DNA of 64,000 bases from positions 682,001 through 746,000 of the forward strand of contig CBDEUJ010000005.1 in the NCBI GenBank assembly GCA_965243215.1, written 5' to 3'. The stretch comes from JAJEFO01 sp009843725. Its GTDB lineage: Bacteria > Pseudomonadota > Alphaproteobacteria > Rhodobacterales > Rhodobacteraceae. Positions 15,935 through 24,950 of this stretch are shown here, one piece after another (the first letter of the stretch is position 1; each line of letters starts with the position of its first letter). A program made the position numbers and the translations under genes. Below the pieces are notes generated by a model. That model made no database searches. It saw only the letters and a list, made by a program, of their open reading frames with translations, and had not been told where the DNA came from.

Positions 15935-18052
15935 CTAGCTTCGCGCCTCGCGAATCAGCCGGACAATGTCCGACGCGGCGGCTGGAATGTTCGTGCCGGG
16001 TCCGAAGACCGCCTTGACGCCTGCTTCCTCGAGAAACCCGTAGTCCTGCTGCGGAATCACGCCGCCGCAAATCACCAGTATTTCCCCGGCATCCCTCTCG
16101 TTGAGCGCCTCGATCAACCTCGGTGCCAGCGTCTTGTGCCCGGCCGCCTGAGAGGAAATTCCCACCACATGGACATCGTTGTCGACCGCGTCCTGCGCGG
16201 CCTCTTCCGGTGTCTGGAACAGCGGCCCGACATCCACGTCGAACCCGATGTCCGCAAAGGCCGTGGCAATCACCTTCGCCCCCCGGTCATGGCCATCCTG
16301 GCCCAGCTTGACGACCAGCATGCGAGGCCGACGTCCCTCGTCCTCCTCGAACAATTCCACTTCCCTCTGGATCGCTTCAAAGCCTTCATCGCCCTCGTAT
16401 GCAGCCCCGTACACTCCCGCGAGCGTCCTGATCTCGGCCCGATGGCGACCGAACACCTTTTCCATCGCCATGCTGATCTCTCCCACTGTGGCGCGCGCGC
16501 GCGCCGCTTCGACCGCGGCGAAAAGCAGGTTTCCGTCCTCGCGCGCGGCCCGTTCCAGTTCTGCAAGCGCCGCTTCGCACGCGGCCGGATCACGGTTTTT
16601 CCGCACCTCTTCGAGCCGCGCGACCTGGGCCTTGCGCACCTCCTCGTTGTCGATTTCGAGAATGTCGATCTCGTCCTCTTCCGCCGCCCGGTACTTGTTG
16701 ACCCCGACGATCACCTCGTCGCCCCGGTCGATCATCGCCTGGCGCCTGGCCGCGGTTTCCTCGATTCGCAGCTTCGGCATGCCGGTGGCAACCGCCTTGG
16801 TCATGCCGCCCATTTCCTCGATTTCCTCCATGAGCTCCCAGGCCTTCTCGGCCAGCTGGGCCGTGAGGGCCTCGACATAGTACGACCCGGCCAGCGGATC
16901 GACGACATCCGCGATTCCGGTCTCCTCCTGCAGAATCAACTGCGTGTTCCGCGCGATCCTTGCGGAGAAGTCCGTCGGCAGCGCAATCGCCTCGTCGAGC
17001 GCGTTCGTGTGCAGTGACTGCGTACCGCCCAAGACCGCGCTCATTGCCTCGTAGGCGGTCCGTATCACGTTGTTGTAGGGATCCTGTTCCTGGAGGCTCA
17101 CGCCCGAGGTCTGGCAGTGTGTCCGCAGCATCCTGGACCGAGGGTTGCGCGGTCCGAACTCGTCCATGACCCGGCTCCACAGCAGCCTGGCGGCGCGGAG
17201 CTTGGCGACCTCCATGAAGAAATTCATGCCGATGGCAAAGAAGAAGCTGAGTCGCCCGGCGAACGTGTCCACGTCCATGCCGCGCGCGATCGCCGCACGG
17301 CAATACTCGCGGCCGTTCGCAAGCGTGTAGGCAAGCTCCTGCACGAGGTTCGCGCCCGCCTCCTGCATGTGATAGCCGGAAATCGAGATCGAGTTGAACT
17401 TCGGCATGTGTTCGGACGCATACTGGATGATGTCGCCGACGATCCGCATCGAAGGTTCGGGCGGATAGACATAGGTGTTCCGAACCATGAACTCCTTCAG
17501 GATGTCGTTCTGAATCGTGCCGGCAAGCACCGACTTCCCGTGCCCCTGCTCCTCTCCCGTCACGATGAAATTCGCCAGCACGGGAATCACGGCGCCGTTC
17601 ATTGTCATTGACACGCTGACCTGGTCCAGCGGAATGCCGTCAAAGAGAATCTTCATGTCCTCGACGCTGTCGATCGCGACGCCAGCCTTGCCGACGTCAC
17701 CCAGGACGCGCGGATGATCGCTGTCATACCCACGGTGCGTGGCCAGGTCGAACGCGACGCTGACACCCTGCTGCCCGGCCGCAAGGTTGCGCCGATAGAA
17801 TGCGTTGCTTTCCTCGGCGGTCGAGAAACCGGCATACTGCCTGATGGTCCAGGGCCGGCCTGCATACATGGTTGCCCTCACGCCTCGCGTGAACGGAGGG
17901 AATCCAGGCATGCCGTCAACGTGCGCGAGATCCTTGGCATCCTCGGAGGTGTAAAGCGGCTTTACGCGAATGCCTTCCAGAGTCTCGCGCTCGATTTCAT
18001 TGACGCTCCTGCCGCGAAGTTCCTTCTCCGCAAGTTCATTCCAGTCGTTCAT
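15935..18052 (-). CDS. mcmA: Methylmalonyl-CoA mutase
   Basis: This adenosylcobalamin enzyme converts (R)-methylmalonyl-CoA to succinyl-CoA, the last step of propionyl-CoA assimilation. The 705-residue single-chain product has the N-terminal substrate-binding barrel (GVRATMYAGRPWTIRQYAGF; TIQNDILKEFMVRNTYVYPP) and a C-terminal B12-binding domain with the base-off signature DGHDRG in KLGQDGHDRGAKV, followed by GISSQAAGH and CGGVIP. The length matches homodimeric bacterial mutases. It lies in the same direction as pccA and pccB but is separated from pccA by a plus-strand gene, so it has its own promoter in the gap upstream of 18052. Confidence 0.97.
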   Translation of the reverse strand: MNDWNELAEKELRGRSVNEIERETLEGIRVKPLYTSEDAKDLAHVDGMPGFPPFTRGVRATMYAGRPWTIRQYAGFSTAEESNAFYRRNLAAGQQGVSVAFDLATHRGYDSDHPRVLGDVGKAGVAIDSVEDMKILFDGIPLDQVSVSMTMNGAVIPVLANFIVTGEEQGHGKSVLAGTIQNDILKEFMVRNTYVYPPEPSMRIVGDIIQYASEHMPKFNSISISGYHMQEAGANLVQELAYTLANGREYCRAAIARGMDVDTFAGRLSFFFAIGMNFFMEVAKLRAARLLWSRVMDEFGPRNPRSRMLRTHCQTSGVSLQEQDPYNNVIRTAYEAMSAVLGGTQSLHTNALDEAIALPTDFSARIARNTQLILQEETGIADVVDPLAGSYYVEALTAQLAEKAWELMEEIEEMGGMTKAVATGMPKLRIEETAARRQAMIDRGDEVIVGVNKYRAAEEDEIDILEIDNEEVRKAQVARLEEVRKNRDPAACEAALAELERAAREDGNLLFAAVEAARARATVGEISMAMEKVFGRHRAEIRTLAGVYGAAYEGDEGFEAIQREVELFEEDEGRRPRMLVVKLGQDGHDRGAKVIATAFADIGFDVDVGPLFQTPEEAAQDAVDNDVHVVGISSQAAGHKTLAPRLIEALNERDAGEILVICGGVIPQQDYGFLEEAGVKAVFGPGTNIPAAASDIVRLIREARS

Positions 18053-18136
18053 CGCGGACCCCCGTTTGGCCAGGTTTCCTCAAGACCCCTTCGATTCCTG
18101 CGAATTCGGCTTATATTCGGGTCATATGGAGGTGGC

Positions 18137-18625
18137 ATGACATCACGCATCACACCGGCTTTCCTTGCAGTTCTGCTGGCAGGCCTTGCGCCATGCCCCG
18201 CGGCGGCGACGGATGCCGGCGCCCAGGCGGACTGGGCCGTGACCGCATGGCAGGCCGATCCCTCTGCCGTCTTCGCGGCGCAGGACATCGATCTGGACAG
18301 GTTCAAGTGGGTCGCGCGCCCGTTGATCGTCTTTTCCGATGCGCCGCAGGATCCGGCCTTCCGCACGCAGATGGAACTTCTGGCCGCACGCATCGACGAG
18401 CTTGTGAAGCGGGATGTCGTCCTGATTGCCGATTCGGCGCCCGCCGACGGGACTGACATCCGCCGCGAGTTCCGCCCGCGCGGTTTCATGCTGATCGTCG
18501 TCAGCAAGGACGGTCGTGTCTTCCTGCGGAAGCCCTTCCCGCGCGACGTGCGCGAGATAACGCGTTCCATAGACAACCTCCCGATTCGCAAGCAGGAGCT
18601 GCGCGACGCCCTTGATGGCGGCTGA
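18137..18625 (+). CDS. DUF4174 exported protein
   Basis: The 162-residue product starts with a hydrophobic signal peptide (TPAFLAVLLAGLAPCPAAAT), then a DUF4174 domain: WVARPLIVFSDAPQDPAFRT, QMELL, and RGFMLIVVSKDGRVFLRKP. The domain has a thioredoxin-like shape in predicted folds of the family but no active CxxC here. It is likely periplasmic. The start is the ATG at 18137 with GGAGGTGG upstream. It sits between mcmA and pccA and is convergent with pccA, so it is probably not functionally tied to propionyl-CoA metabolism. Its function is unknown. Confidence 0.83.
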   Translation: MTSRITPAFLAVLLAGLAPCPAAATDAGAQADWAVTAWQADPSAVFAAQDIDLDRFKWVARPLIVFSDAPQDPAFRTQMELLAARIDELVKRDVVLIADSAPADGTDIRREFRPRGFMLIVVSKDGRVFLRKPFPRDVREITRSIDNLPIRKQELRDALDGG

Positions 18626-18728
18626 CCCAGGCCGCCGACCGGTTCCGCACGAACGCCCATGCGGCGGGATTCGCCATGATGCTCGCTTCGTGCCGAAGCC
18701 TCGGTCGCATGCTGACGGCCAAGTCTCA

Positions 18729-20729
18729 TCATTCGAACTCCAGGATGACATCGTCAACCGCCAGGCTGTCTCCCGCGCCGGCATTGATCCTGGCCACAAC
18801 GCCCTTCCTTTCGGCACGAAGGATGTTCTCCATCTTCATGGCCTCGATCGTGCAGAGCGCCTGGCCTTCCTGAACCTCCTGTCCTTCCTCCACGTCGACC
18901 TTCACGACCAGCCCGGGCATCGGGCAAAGCAAGAGCCTCGAGGTGTCGGGCGGCGTCTTCTCCGGCATCCGCGCCGCCAGTTCGTCCTGACGCGGGGTTC
19001 TCAGCGTCACCATCAGGTCGGCCCCGCGATACCGGATCCGGAATCCCTGGCTGCGGCTTTCAACCTTGAGAATGAGGTCTTCGCCATCCACGGCCAGCCT
19101 TGCAAGCTGCTGGCCTGGACGCCATCCGCTTTCGACACGCATCACCTGGTCGTTCTCGAACCGCACATCCGCACCGTCGCGATCAGCCGTGATCCTGACC
19201 GGAACGGACACGCCCTGGAGCGAAATCACCCAGTCGCGGCCCACGTGACGGGCATGGTTGTCCATGCGTCCCGAGATGCGGGTCCGGCGAATTTCGGCAA
19301 CGCGATGCATTGCTGCGGACGCCGCGACGATTCGCCGAAGGGTTGCCTTGTCCAGCTCGACGCCATCGAACCCGTCCGGGAATTCCTCCGCAATGAACGC
19401 CGTCGTCACGTCGCCCGCGACAAACCTCGGATGGTCCATGACCGCGGAAAGAAAGGGGATGTTGTGGCCGATGCCTTCCAGTTCAAACGCGTCAAGCGCC
19501 TGCCGCATTTCCTCCATTGCCGAAGCACGGTCGGGCGCCCAGGTGCAGAGCTTGGCGATCATCGGGTCGTAGTGCATCGAAATCTCGCCGCCCTCGAACA
19601 CGCCTGTATCGTTCCTGACCGCAACGGTCTCGCCCGCGGTCTCCGCCGGCGGACGGTACCGCGTCAGGCGTCCGATCGACGGAAGGAAGCCACGGTAGGG
19701 GTCTTCGGCATAGAGCCGGCTTTCGATCGCCCAGCCGTTGATCCCGATGTCCGACTGGGCCAGCCCCAGCTTCTCGCCGGCGGCCACGCGAATCATCTGC
19801 TCGACCAGGTCTATTCCGGTGATGAGTTCGGTCACGGGATGCTCGACCTGGAGCCGGGTGTTCATTTCGAGGAAGTAGAAGTTCCTCTTGCCGTCGACGA
19901 TGAACTCGACCGTTCCAGCACTCGCGTATCCCACGGCGGCTGCAAGCGCGCAGGCCTGTTCGCCCATTGCCTTTCGCGTCGCGTCGTCCAGAAACGGGGA
20001 CGGCGCCTCCTCGACAACCTTTTGGTTGCGGCGCTGGATCGAGCATTCGCGCTCATTCAGGTAGATCGTGTTGCCAAACGAATCCGCCAGCACCTGTATC
20101 TCGATATGGCGCGGCTCGGTGACGAACTTCTCGATGAAGATGCGGTCGTCGCCAAAGCTTGAGGCCGCCTCGTTCCTGGATGACTGGAATCCCTCGCGCG
20201 CCTCGTCGTCATTCCAGGCAATCCGCATGCCCTTGCCGCCGCCGCCCGCACTTGCCTTGATCATCACGGGGTAGCCAATCTCTCCACTGATCCGCACCGC
20301 CTCGTCCGCGTCCTCGATAAGCCCCATGTAACCCGGCACGGTGGACACCCCCGCCTCAAGCGCCACCTTCTTGGACGTGATCTTGTCGCCCATCGCCTCG
20401 ATGGCGGGCTTGGGCGGCCCGATGAACGTGACGCCGGCCGCATCCAGCGCGTCCGCGAATTTCGGATTCTCCGAGAGGAACCCGTAGCCGGGGTGCACGG
20501 CTTCCGCACCTGTCCGGTGAATCGCGTCCATGACCCGTTCGATGTTGATGTAGGACTCGCTTGCCGCCGGCGGGCCGACGTTCACGGCTTCGTCCGCCAT
20601 CCCGACATGCAGCGCTGCGCTGTCGGCATCGGAATGGATGGCGACCGTAGGGATTCCCATCCTGTGCGCCGTCTTGATGACGCGGCACGCGATTTCGCCA
20701 CGGTTGGCGATCAAGATCTTGCTGAACAT
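18729..20729 (-). CDS. pccA: Propionyl-CoA carboxylase alpha (biotin carboxylase/BCCP) subunit
   Basis: PccA carries out ATP-dependent carboxylation of its own biotin and, with PccB, converts propionyl-CoA to methylmalonyl-CoA. The 666-residue protein begins MFSKILIANRGEIACRVI, has the ATP-grasp signatures (KASAGGGGKGMRIAW; EMNTRLQVEHPVTE), a central BT linker region, and a C-terminal biotinyl domain with the biotinylated lysine in EAMKMEN. The start at 20729 is preceded by GAAGGGAG. It is in the same direction as pccB, which lies 1.2 kb upstream, with small genes in between. Confidence 0.97.
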   Translation of the reverse strand: MFSKILIANRGEIACRVIKTAHRMGIPTVAIHSDADSAALHVGMADEAVNVGPPAASESYINIERVMDAIHRTGAEAVHPGYGFLSENPKFADALDAAGVTFIGPPKPAIEAMGDKITSKKVALEAGVSTVPGYMGLIEDADEAVRISGEIGYPVMIKASAGGGGKGMRIAWNDDEAREGFQSSRNEAASSFGDDRIFIEKFVTEPRHIEIQVLADSFGNTIYLNERECSIQRRNQKVVEEAPSPFLDDATRKAMGEQACALAAAVGYASAGTVEFIVDGKRNFYFLEMNTRLQVEHPVTELITGIDLVEQMIRVAAGEKLGLAQSDIGINGWAIESRLYAEDPYRGFLPSIGRLTRYRPPAETAGETVAVRNDTGVFEGGEISMHYDPMIAKLCTWAPDRASAMEEMRQALDAFELEGIGHNIPFLSAVMDHPRFVAGDVTTAFIAEEFPDGFDGVELDKATLRRIVAASAAMHRVAEIRRTRISGRMDNHARHVGRDWVISLQGVSVPVRITADRDGADVRFENDQVMRVESGWRPGQQLARLAVDGEDLILKVESRSQGFRIRYRGADLMVTLRTPRQDELAARMPEKTPPDTSRLLLCPMPGLVVKVDVEEGQEVQEGQALCTIEAMKMENILRAERKGVVARINAGAGDSLAVDDVILEFE

Positions 20730-20843
20730 GTCAAATCTCCCTTCGGCCGGGTTCGATCCCCGGACAAGCAGGTTGCCCCGACAGGTCGCCCGGGCAGCCC
20801 TTTCCCGAGTCGCCTCAATGCCGGCCCGCGTCCGCCGGTCGCG

Positions 20844-20993
20844 TCAATCGTCGTCGGCCAATGCGCCGGCAGCAGCACCCGCCGCGGCGCCCTTGAGGCG
20901 GCTGCCATCGTCGATGACGTCTCCTGCGCTACATCCCGCGAGGCCGCCCGCTCCAGCCAGCTCAAGACCCGTTTCATCGTCACGTGCCGCCAA
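20844..20993 (-). CDS. Possible small glycine-zipper lipoprotein (doubtful)
   Basis: A short minus-strand frame reads LELAGAGGLAGCSAG, like a lipoprotein signal with a LAGC lipobox, followed by GSRLKGAAAGAAAGALADDD, which resembles a glycine zipper. The only nearby in-frame start is TTG at 20993, without a clear ribosome-binding site. An alternative frame starts with ATG-Lys-Arg-Val at about 20982, as a lipoprotein signal might, so a frameshifted remnant is also possible. The location between the hypothetical gene at 21178 and pccA fits a minor member of the pcc operon. I am unsure that it is a gene. Confidence 0.3.
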   Translation of the reverse strand: MAARDDETGLELAGAGGLAGCSAGDVIDDGSRLKGAAAGAAAGALADDD

Positions 20994-21177
20994 CCCCGGA
21001 GCGGCTTCGGGCACACGGGCCGGCAGCAACCTGCGCGCGGACTTTCCCGTCTTGCGTGCCGGGGGTCATGCCCCCCTTTCATCGGAAGCGCATTTGCCCG
21101 GAGTCGGCCAACGACCTCGTGTCGCTGCGCGAGGGGAACGGCACGTCCGAAGCCCGAAGTGTCCTTGCTGCGACAGG

Positions 21178-21537
21178 TCATGGCGCGCAGCTTCCGTCAA
21201 AGGCGTCGGGAAAGGAGGCCCGGGCGCGTTCCTCATCAATGACGAGCATGCTTTCGTAGCTTGCGGGGTCAAACGGATCCTCCGCCGGAACCACCTCGCG
21301 CCCGAATACCCAGGAAAGCCGCCCGGCATCCAGGTTGCCGCGCACGAACGGGTCCCGGCCGAAGCGGGCCCAGAGGCACGCCACGAATGCAGCGTCAGCG
21401 GCACAGTCGGCGGACCTGCGGTCGGCAAAGCGCTCGCGTGCGATGAGCGGAGTCGGCCCGTCAGGGTTCGCGCGCCGGATCGTGAACTGGAAATCGGTGC
21501 CGCGCTGGCGGCCAGGGAAGCCCTTGTGCTTCAACAT
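21178..21537 (-). CDS. Hypothetical protein in the pcc operon
   Basis: This 119-residue soluble protein begins MLKHKGFPGRQRGTDFQFTI and contains ARERFADRRSADCAADAAFV, then WVFGREVVPAEDPFDPASYE near the C-terminus. I do not recognise a domain or catalytic motif, and there is no signal peptide or membrane segment. It lies between pccB and pccA in the same direction, preceded by a small lipoprotein gene and a strong hairpin, so it is probably transcribed with them. Its balanced composition and codon use look like a real protein. The ribosome-binding site before the ATG at 21537 is weak. Confidence 0.65.
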   Translation of the reverse strand: MLKHKGFPGRQRGTDFQFTIRRANPDGPTPLIARERFADRRSADCAADAAFVACLWARFGRDPFVRGNLDAGRLSWVFGREVVPAEDPFDPASYESMLVIDEERARASFPDAFDGSCAP

Positions 21538-21564
21538 GGCCCGGCCTCGGTCGGCGGGGCCGAA

Positions 21565-21589
21565 GGCCGGGCGCTGTCGGCGCCCGGCC
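21565..21589 (-). terminator. Strong GC hairpin inside the pcc operon
   Basis: GGCCGGGCGC pairs perfectly with GCGCCCGGCC over a 5-nt loop, 11 bp after the stop of the small lipoprotein gene and 27 bp before the next start. There is no T-tract, so it could be an attenuator or an mRNA-stabilising stem rather than a full terminator. Confidence 0.5.
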
Positions 21590-21600
21590 GGGGAAGAGTG

Positions 21601-21729
21601 TTACATCTTCTGCATCGGCTCTTCTTCCATGACCATGCCCATATCCATATCCATGGATTCGCCTTGGTCGCATGCGGCGACCAGGGTGAGCAAGCAGAGT
21701 GCAAGAAGAGATTTGACTGCGAACGACAT
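21601..21729 (-). CDS. Small Met-rich lipoprotein
   Basis: A 42-residue protein is encoded here. It begins MSFAVKSLLALCLLTLVAAC, a textbook lipoprotein signal with the lipobox VAAC, and the mature part would be only about 23 residues: CDQGESMDMDMGM, then VMEEEPMQKM. The mature peptide is rich in methionine and acidic residues, unusual enough to suggest metal (copper-like) or protein binding, but this is speculation. A strong AAGGAGA Shine-Dalgarno precedes the ATG at 21729. It lies downstream of pccB in the same direction and is probably in the same transcript. The start, lipobox and ribosome-binding site make it credible despite its size. Confidence 0.72.
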   Translation of the reverse strand: MSFAVKSLLALCLLTLVAACDQGESMDMDMGMVMEEEPMQKM

Positions 21730-21969
21730 GGCTGTCTCCTTCGATCCGTCAAGGCCGAATCAGCAAATCGGCCAGTTGTTTTAGCCACCACATCCGGAAA
21801 TTCCTCCGAAGTGCCAACTTCGTCCCGACGGCGAAACCCCGGATACGGGCACCACGCCTTGAAGGACAGTTCCTGCCTAGCGCATTTTGGCACAAAGATT
21901 CCAGACCTTAGTTGCTGCGCGTCGAATTCGGCGGATATGTGGCAAGAAAGCTGCATGCCGTCCGGCGCC

Positions 21970-23502
21970 TCAAAGCGGAATGTTGTCGTGCTTCTTCCAC
22001 GGGTTGTGGAGACTCTTTGTCCTCAAGGAGGCGAAGGCGCGGCATACGCGGCGGCGTGTCGAGTGCGGCATGATGACCTCGTCAACGAACCCGCGCTCAG
22101 CCGCCCGGAACGGATTTGCGAAGTTCCGCTCGTATTCCTCCGTGCGGGCCGCAATCTTGTCGGCGTCCTTCAGTTCGGAGCGATAGAGGATCTCGGCCGC
22201 CCCCTTCGCGCCCATGACGGCGACCTGCGCAGTCGGCCAGGCATAGTTGAAGTCTCCGCGCAGGTGCTTTGACGCCATGACGACATAGGCGCCGCCATAG
22301 GCCTTGCGCGTGATCACCGTGACCTTGGGCACGGTCGCCTCGCCATAGGCGAACAGCAGCTTGGCCCCGTGCTTGATCACGCCGCCGTATTCCTGGGCCG
22401 TTCCCGGCAGAAAGCCCGGCACGTCCACGAAGGTGAGAATCGGGATTTCGAATGCATCGCAGAACCTGACGAACCTGGCGGCCTTGCGTGAACTGTCAAT
22501 GTCCAGGACGCCCGCCAGCACCAATGGCTGGTTTGCAACGACACCCACGGTCCGCCCCTCAAGCCGGACGAAACCGGTGATGATGTTCGCGGCGAAATTC
22601 GCCTGCATCTCGAAAAAGTCGCCTTCGTCGGCCACTTTGAAAATCAGTTCCTTCATGTCGTAGGGCTGATTCGGATTCTCAGGGGCCAGGGTGTCGAGGC
22701 TCTCCTCCACCCGCGCCGGGTCATCGAAGAACGGTCGGGACGGCACCTTGTCGCGGTTGTTCAGGGGCAGGAAGTCGAAGAAGCGCCGAATTTCGGCCAG
22801 CGCCTCGACATCGTCGTGAAATGCGCCGTCGGCCACCGAGCTCTTCTTCGTGTGCGTCGAGGCGCCGCCAAGATCTTCCGCCGTCACCACCTCGTTCGTC
22901 ACGGTCTTCACGACGTCCGGGCCGGTAACGAACATGTAGGAGCTGTCCTCCACCATGAAGATGAAGTCGGTCATCGCCGGAGAGTAGACCGCGCCGCCCG
23001 CGCACGGTCCCATGATGACGCTGATCTGCGGCACCACGCCGCTCGCCAGGACGTTGCGCTGGAACACTTCGGCATATCCCGCGAGCGAGGCAACGCCTTC
23101 CTGTATGCGCGCGCCGCCCGAATCGTTCAGGCCGATGATCGGCGCTCCGTTCTGCATCGCCATGTCCATGATCTTGCAGATCTTCTGCGCGTGGGTTTCG
23201 GAAAGCGATCCGCCAAAGACCGTGAAGTCCTGGCTGAAGACATAGACCATGCGGCCGTTGATCGTCCCCCATCCCGTGACGACGCCGTCGCCTGCGGGCC
23301 TCGTGCGTTCCATCCCGAAATCCGTCGTTCGATGCGCGACGAACATGTCGAGCTCCTCGAACGAGCCCTCGTCCAGCAGAAGCTCGACCCTTTCGCGCGC
23401 CGTCAGCTTCCCCTTGGCATGATGGGCCGCGACCCGGTCCTTGCCGCCGCCTGCAACCGCGTCGGCCCTGCGCTTCGTGAGTTCGTCGAGAATGTCTGAC
23501 AT
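21970..23502 (-). CDS. pccB: Propionyl-CoA carboxylase beta (carboxyltransferase) subunit
   Basis: PccB transfers the carboxyl group from biotin on PccA to propionyl-CoA. The 510-residue product has the carboxyltransferase N- and C-domains: SQDFTVFGGSLSETHAQKI, GLNDSGGARIQEGVASL, and later FVDVPGFLPGTAQEYGG and AYGGAYVVMASKHLRGD. It ends with the family-typical KKHDNIPL. The ATG at 23502 (MSDILDELTKRRADAV) follows GGGAGG; the longer open frame upstream is not part of the protein. Its promoter region holds TTTGCAAA-like PccR sites and is shared with a divergent MFS gene. Confidence 0.97.
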   Translation of the reverse strand: MSDILDELTKRRADAVAGGGKDRVAAHHAKGKLTARERVELLLDEGSFEELDMFVAHRTTDFGMERTRPAGDGVVTGWGTINGRMVYVFSQDFTVFGGSLSETHAQKICKIMDMAMQNGAPIIGLNDSGGARIQEGVASLAGYAEVFQRNVLASGVVPQISVIMGPCAGGAVYSPAMTDFIFMVEDSSYMFVTGPDVVKTVTNEVVTAEDLGGASTHTKKSSVADGAFHDDVEALAEIRRFFDFLPLNNRDKVPSRPFFDDPARVEESLDTLAPENPNQPYDMKELIFKVADEGDFFEMQANFAANIITGFVRLEGRTVGVVANQPLVLAGVLDIDSSRKAARFVRFCDAFEIPILTFVDVPGFLPGTAQEYGGVIKHGAKLLFAYGEATVPKVTVITRKAYGGAYVVMASKHLRGDFNYAWPTAQVAVMGAKGAAEILYRSELKDADKIAARTEEYERNFANPFRAAERGFVDEVIMPHSTRRRVCRAFASLRTKSLHNPWKKHDNIPL

Positions 23503-23576
23503 GCATGCCTCCCGCAGACGGTGCCTCCCCTGAGTAGCGCCCAGGGACACGTCCGGGAAGCGAAACATTGAATAGC

Positions 23577-23622
23577 TGCAAGTTCTGCAAACCCATCGAA
23601 TTCAATTTTGCAAAACTGCAAA
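23577..23622. promoter_or_regulatory. PccR-type operators upstream of pccB
   Basis: The intergenic region contains two tandem pairs of TGCAA half-sites: TGCAAGTTCTGCAAA at 23577-23591, and TTTGCAAAACTGCAAA at 23607-23622. PccR of Rhodobacter is known to act through TTTGCAAA-type sequences at propionyl-CoA genes, and the gene encoding a PccR protein is 1.3 kb away. The pairs lie 75-120 bp upstream of the pccB start and 50-95 bp upstream of the MFS gene. Confidence 0.6.
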
Positions 23623-23671
23623 GTCCAGGTCGCGATGGACAGGCCCGGTCCCGTCGTCTAAACGACGCCGC

Positions 23672-24895
23672 ATGAGACACGACGCAGAAGTTCGGTTCCC
23701 GGACCGAACGACGCCTCCTCACATTCTGACCCTTGTTCTGATGTCCGGCCTGAGCGCGCTGAGCATGAGCATCATCCTGCCGTCGATGCCGCAGATGACG
23801 CGGGATCTCGGCACTCGCTACGAGGTCATTCAGTTCATGGTGTCCGGATTCCTTGCCGCGACTGCAGTGATGCAGCTGGTGATCGGGCCGATCAGCGACC
23901 GCTACGGCCGCAGGATCGTCACGCTTGTCGGGTTCGCCGTCTTCGCGGCGGCATCAATCGGCTGCGCATTGGCGCAATCGGTCGAAATGCTGCTCGCCTT
24001 CCGCATGCTGCAATGCACCGCTGCGGTCGGGATGGTGCTGTCACGCGCGATCGTCCGGGACCTGTATGCGCAAGACCAGGCCGCATCGATGATCGGCTAC
24101 GTCACGATGGGAATGGCCCTGGCACCGATGGTCGCGCCGTCGATCGGCGGCTTGCTGGATCAGGCATTCGGATGGCGCTCGGTTTTCGTGTTCGTGACGA
24201 TCGCCTGCATTGCGGTGTTCGTGCTCTGCCTGTTCGACCTCGGCGAGACCGCAACCGGCGGCGGTGTAAGCTTCATGAGGCAGGCCCGTGACTATCCCGA
24301 ACTCCTTTCGTCGCGTCGATTCTGGGGCTACGCGTTCGCGGCCGCGTTTGCGAGCGGCTCATTCTTCGCCTTCCTCGGAGGAGCGCCGTACGTCGCGTCG
24401 ACGCTCTACGGGCTCTCTCCGTTCTGGGCAGGCATGTGCCTCGGCGCTCCGGCCATCGGCTACGCGTTCGGCAACTACCTCTCGGGCCGCCTGTCGGTCA
24501 GCCTCGGCGTCAACCGGATGATCCGGAACGGGGCCGTCATCACCGCAATGGGGCTTGGAATCGCGATCGTGCTTACGGTTCTCGGCCTGGATTCGCCCTT
24601 CGTCTTCTTCGGGTTCGGTCCCCTGATCGGAGTCGGCAACGGCATGGTCATTCCGAATGCAAGCGCGGGAATGCTGTCGGTGCGCCCCCACCTGGCGGGC
24701 AGCGCTTCAGGCATCGGCGGCGCATTCATGATCGGCGGAGGCGCCGCGCTGTCAGTGTTTGCGGGAATCCTGGTCCAGGACAGCACCAGCAGCGCCCCGC
24801 TGCTGGCCATGATGCTGGCGTCCGTGCTCCTGGGCCTCGCATCGATCCTGTACGTGTCCTGGCGAGAGCGGCAGCTCGACTCCGCTGCATCTTGA
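23672..24895 (+). CDS. MFS multidrug-type efflux transporter (Bcr/CflA family)
   Basis: The 407-residue protein has 12 predicted hydrophobic segments and the MFS motif A between helices 2 and 3 (GPISDRYGRRIVTLVGF), followed by a Bcr/CflA-like R-x-L-Q segment (FRMLQCTAAVGMVLSRAIVRDL). Members export drugs, dipeptides or sulfonamides by proton antiport at the inner membrane. It is divergent from pccB and ends about 55 bp before pccR, so all three may share PccR control. Its substrate is unknown. The ATG at 23672 has only a weak ribosome-binding site; a start at a nearby downstream Met is possible. Confidence 0.88.
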   Translation: MRHDAEVRFPDRTTPPHILTLVLMSGLSALSMSIILPSMPQMTRDLGTRYEVIQFMVSGFLAATAVMQLVIGPISDRYGRRIVTLVGFAVFAAASIGCALAQSVEMLLAFRMLQCTAAVGMVLSRAIVRDLYAQDQAASMIGYVTMGMALAPMVAPSIGGLLDQAFGWRSVFVFVTIACIAVFVLCLFDLGETATGGGVSFMRQARDYPELLSSRRFWGYAFAAAFASGSFFAFLGGAPYVASTLYGLSPFWAGMCLGAPAIGYAFGNYLSGRLSVSLGVNRMIRNGAVITAMGLGIAIVLTVLGLDSPFVFFGFGPLIGVGNGMVIPNASAGMLSVRPHLAGSASGIGGAFMIGGGAALSVFAGILVQDSTSSAPLLAMMLASVLLGLASILYVSWRERQLDSAAS

Positions 24896-24907
24896 AAAAT
24901 TCGCGAA

Positions 24908-24928
24908 TTTGCGAAACCATGTTTGCAG
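24908..24928. promoter_or_regulatory. PccR-type operator upstream of pccR
   Basis: TTTGCGAAACCATGTTTGCAG lies 23-43 bp before the pccR ATG, two TTTGC half-sites 14 bp apart. It resembles the sites upstream of pccB and suggests autoregulation. Confidence 0.5.
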
Positions 24929-24950
24929 CTTTTCAACCGAGGTTGCCGAC

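Noticed and set aside
20747..20763. tRNA T-arm-like sequence CCGGGTTCGATCCCCGG upstream of pccA
   Set aside because: No matching acceptor, D-arm or anticodon arm surrounds it, and the 5' part would lie inside the start of pccA.
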